This document shows positions 5,512 through 5,537 of a stretch of DNA of 5,537 bases, piece by piece. The notes under the pieces are model-generated. The model had not been told where the DNA came from. It saw only the letters and a list, made by a program, of their open reading frames with translations, and made no database searches. Positions within the stretch are counted from its first letter, which is position 1. Each line of letters opens with the position of its first letter. The DNA is from Pseudomonadota bacterium (GTDB lineage: Bacteria > Myxococcota_A > Polyangia > Polyangiales > Polyangiaceae). The stretch lies in NCBI GenBank assembly GCA_023411445.1, contig JAEYOT010000085.1, forward strand, positions 1 to 5,537, read 5' to 3'. A program made the position numbers and the translations under genes.

Positions 5512-5537
5512 GCGCGGCACCGGCCTCAGCCGAAGCG
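5500..5537 (+). terminator. Long perfect hairpin overlapping the oxidase stop codon, probable operon terminator
   Basis: CGCTTCGGCTGAG (5500-5512) and CTCAGCCGAAGCG (5525-5537) are exact reverse complements, a 13-bp stem around a 12-nt loop. The left arm includes the last codons and the TGA stop of the oxidase gene. The right arm ends at the last base of the window, so any T-run or longer stem is out of view. Position and stability fit an intrinsic terminator of the metal operon. Confidence 0.65.

Noticed and set aside
4849..5520. 223-aa minus-strand frame opposite the multicopper oxidase
   Set aside because: His/Val/Arg-rich antisense of the copper-ligand coding region; the plus strand has complete copper motifs.

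Overview
The window is GC-rich bacterial DNA with strong third-position GC bias, GTG starts, long spurious antisense reading frames and a mix of CheY-like, CheX-like and Pro/Gly/Gln-rich membrane proteins. This fits a member of Myxococcota (Polyangia-like), but it is an inference from style and gene content; no marker gene is present to prove it.

Left part (1-549, minus strand): two response-regulator genes are translationally coupled. A complete single-domain CheY-like receiver (112-549, GTG start with a good Shine-Dalgarno) runs into a second receiver-like gene (1-115) by a 4-bp GTGA overlap; only the first 38 codons of the second are inside the window. A 149-bp divergent intergenic region follows.

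Middle part (699-2338, plus strand): first a 299-aa protein with a long Pro/Gly/Gln/Tyr repeat tail, two membrane helices and a small C-terminal beta-rich domain; then a CheX-like phosphatase-type protein carrying D-x3-E-x2-N, a plausible partner for the receivers on the other strand. Each of these two genes is followed by a GC-rich hairpin with an 8-nt loop.

Right part (2484-5511, plus strand): a compact three-gene copper/heavy-metal operon. It encodes a small lipoprotein with a heavy-metal-binding domain, a TolC-family outer-membrane efflux lipoprotein (1-bp overlap, TAGTG) and a Tat-exported two-domain multicopper oxidase with a Met-rich C-terminus (8-bp gap). A perfect 13-bp inverted repeat, whose left arm contains the oxidase stop codon, probably ends the operon at the window edge. 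The leader of this operon (2404-2458) holds three abutting or overlapping dyads, one with the 7-7-7 geometry of MerR/CueR-type operators. Together the genes suggest periplasmic and outer-membrane copper handling: a surface metal-binding lipoprotein, an outer-membrane channel, and an oxidase that turns Cu(I) into less toxic Cu(II). No inner-membrane pump or adaptor gene is in the operon as seen.

Nothing here clearly amounts to a wholly new system. The points most worth a second look are the metal-operon leader, the pump-less TolC/oxidase pair, the non-canonical CheX-like protein next to paired receivers, and the repeat-tailed membrane protein.
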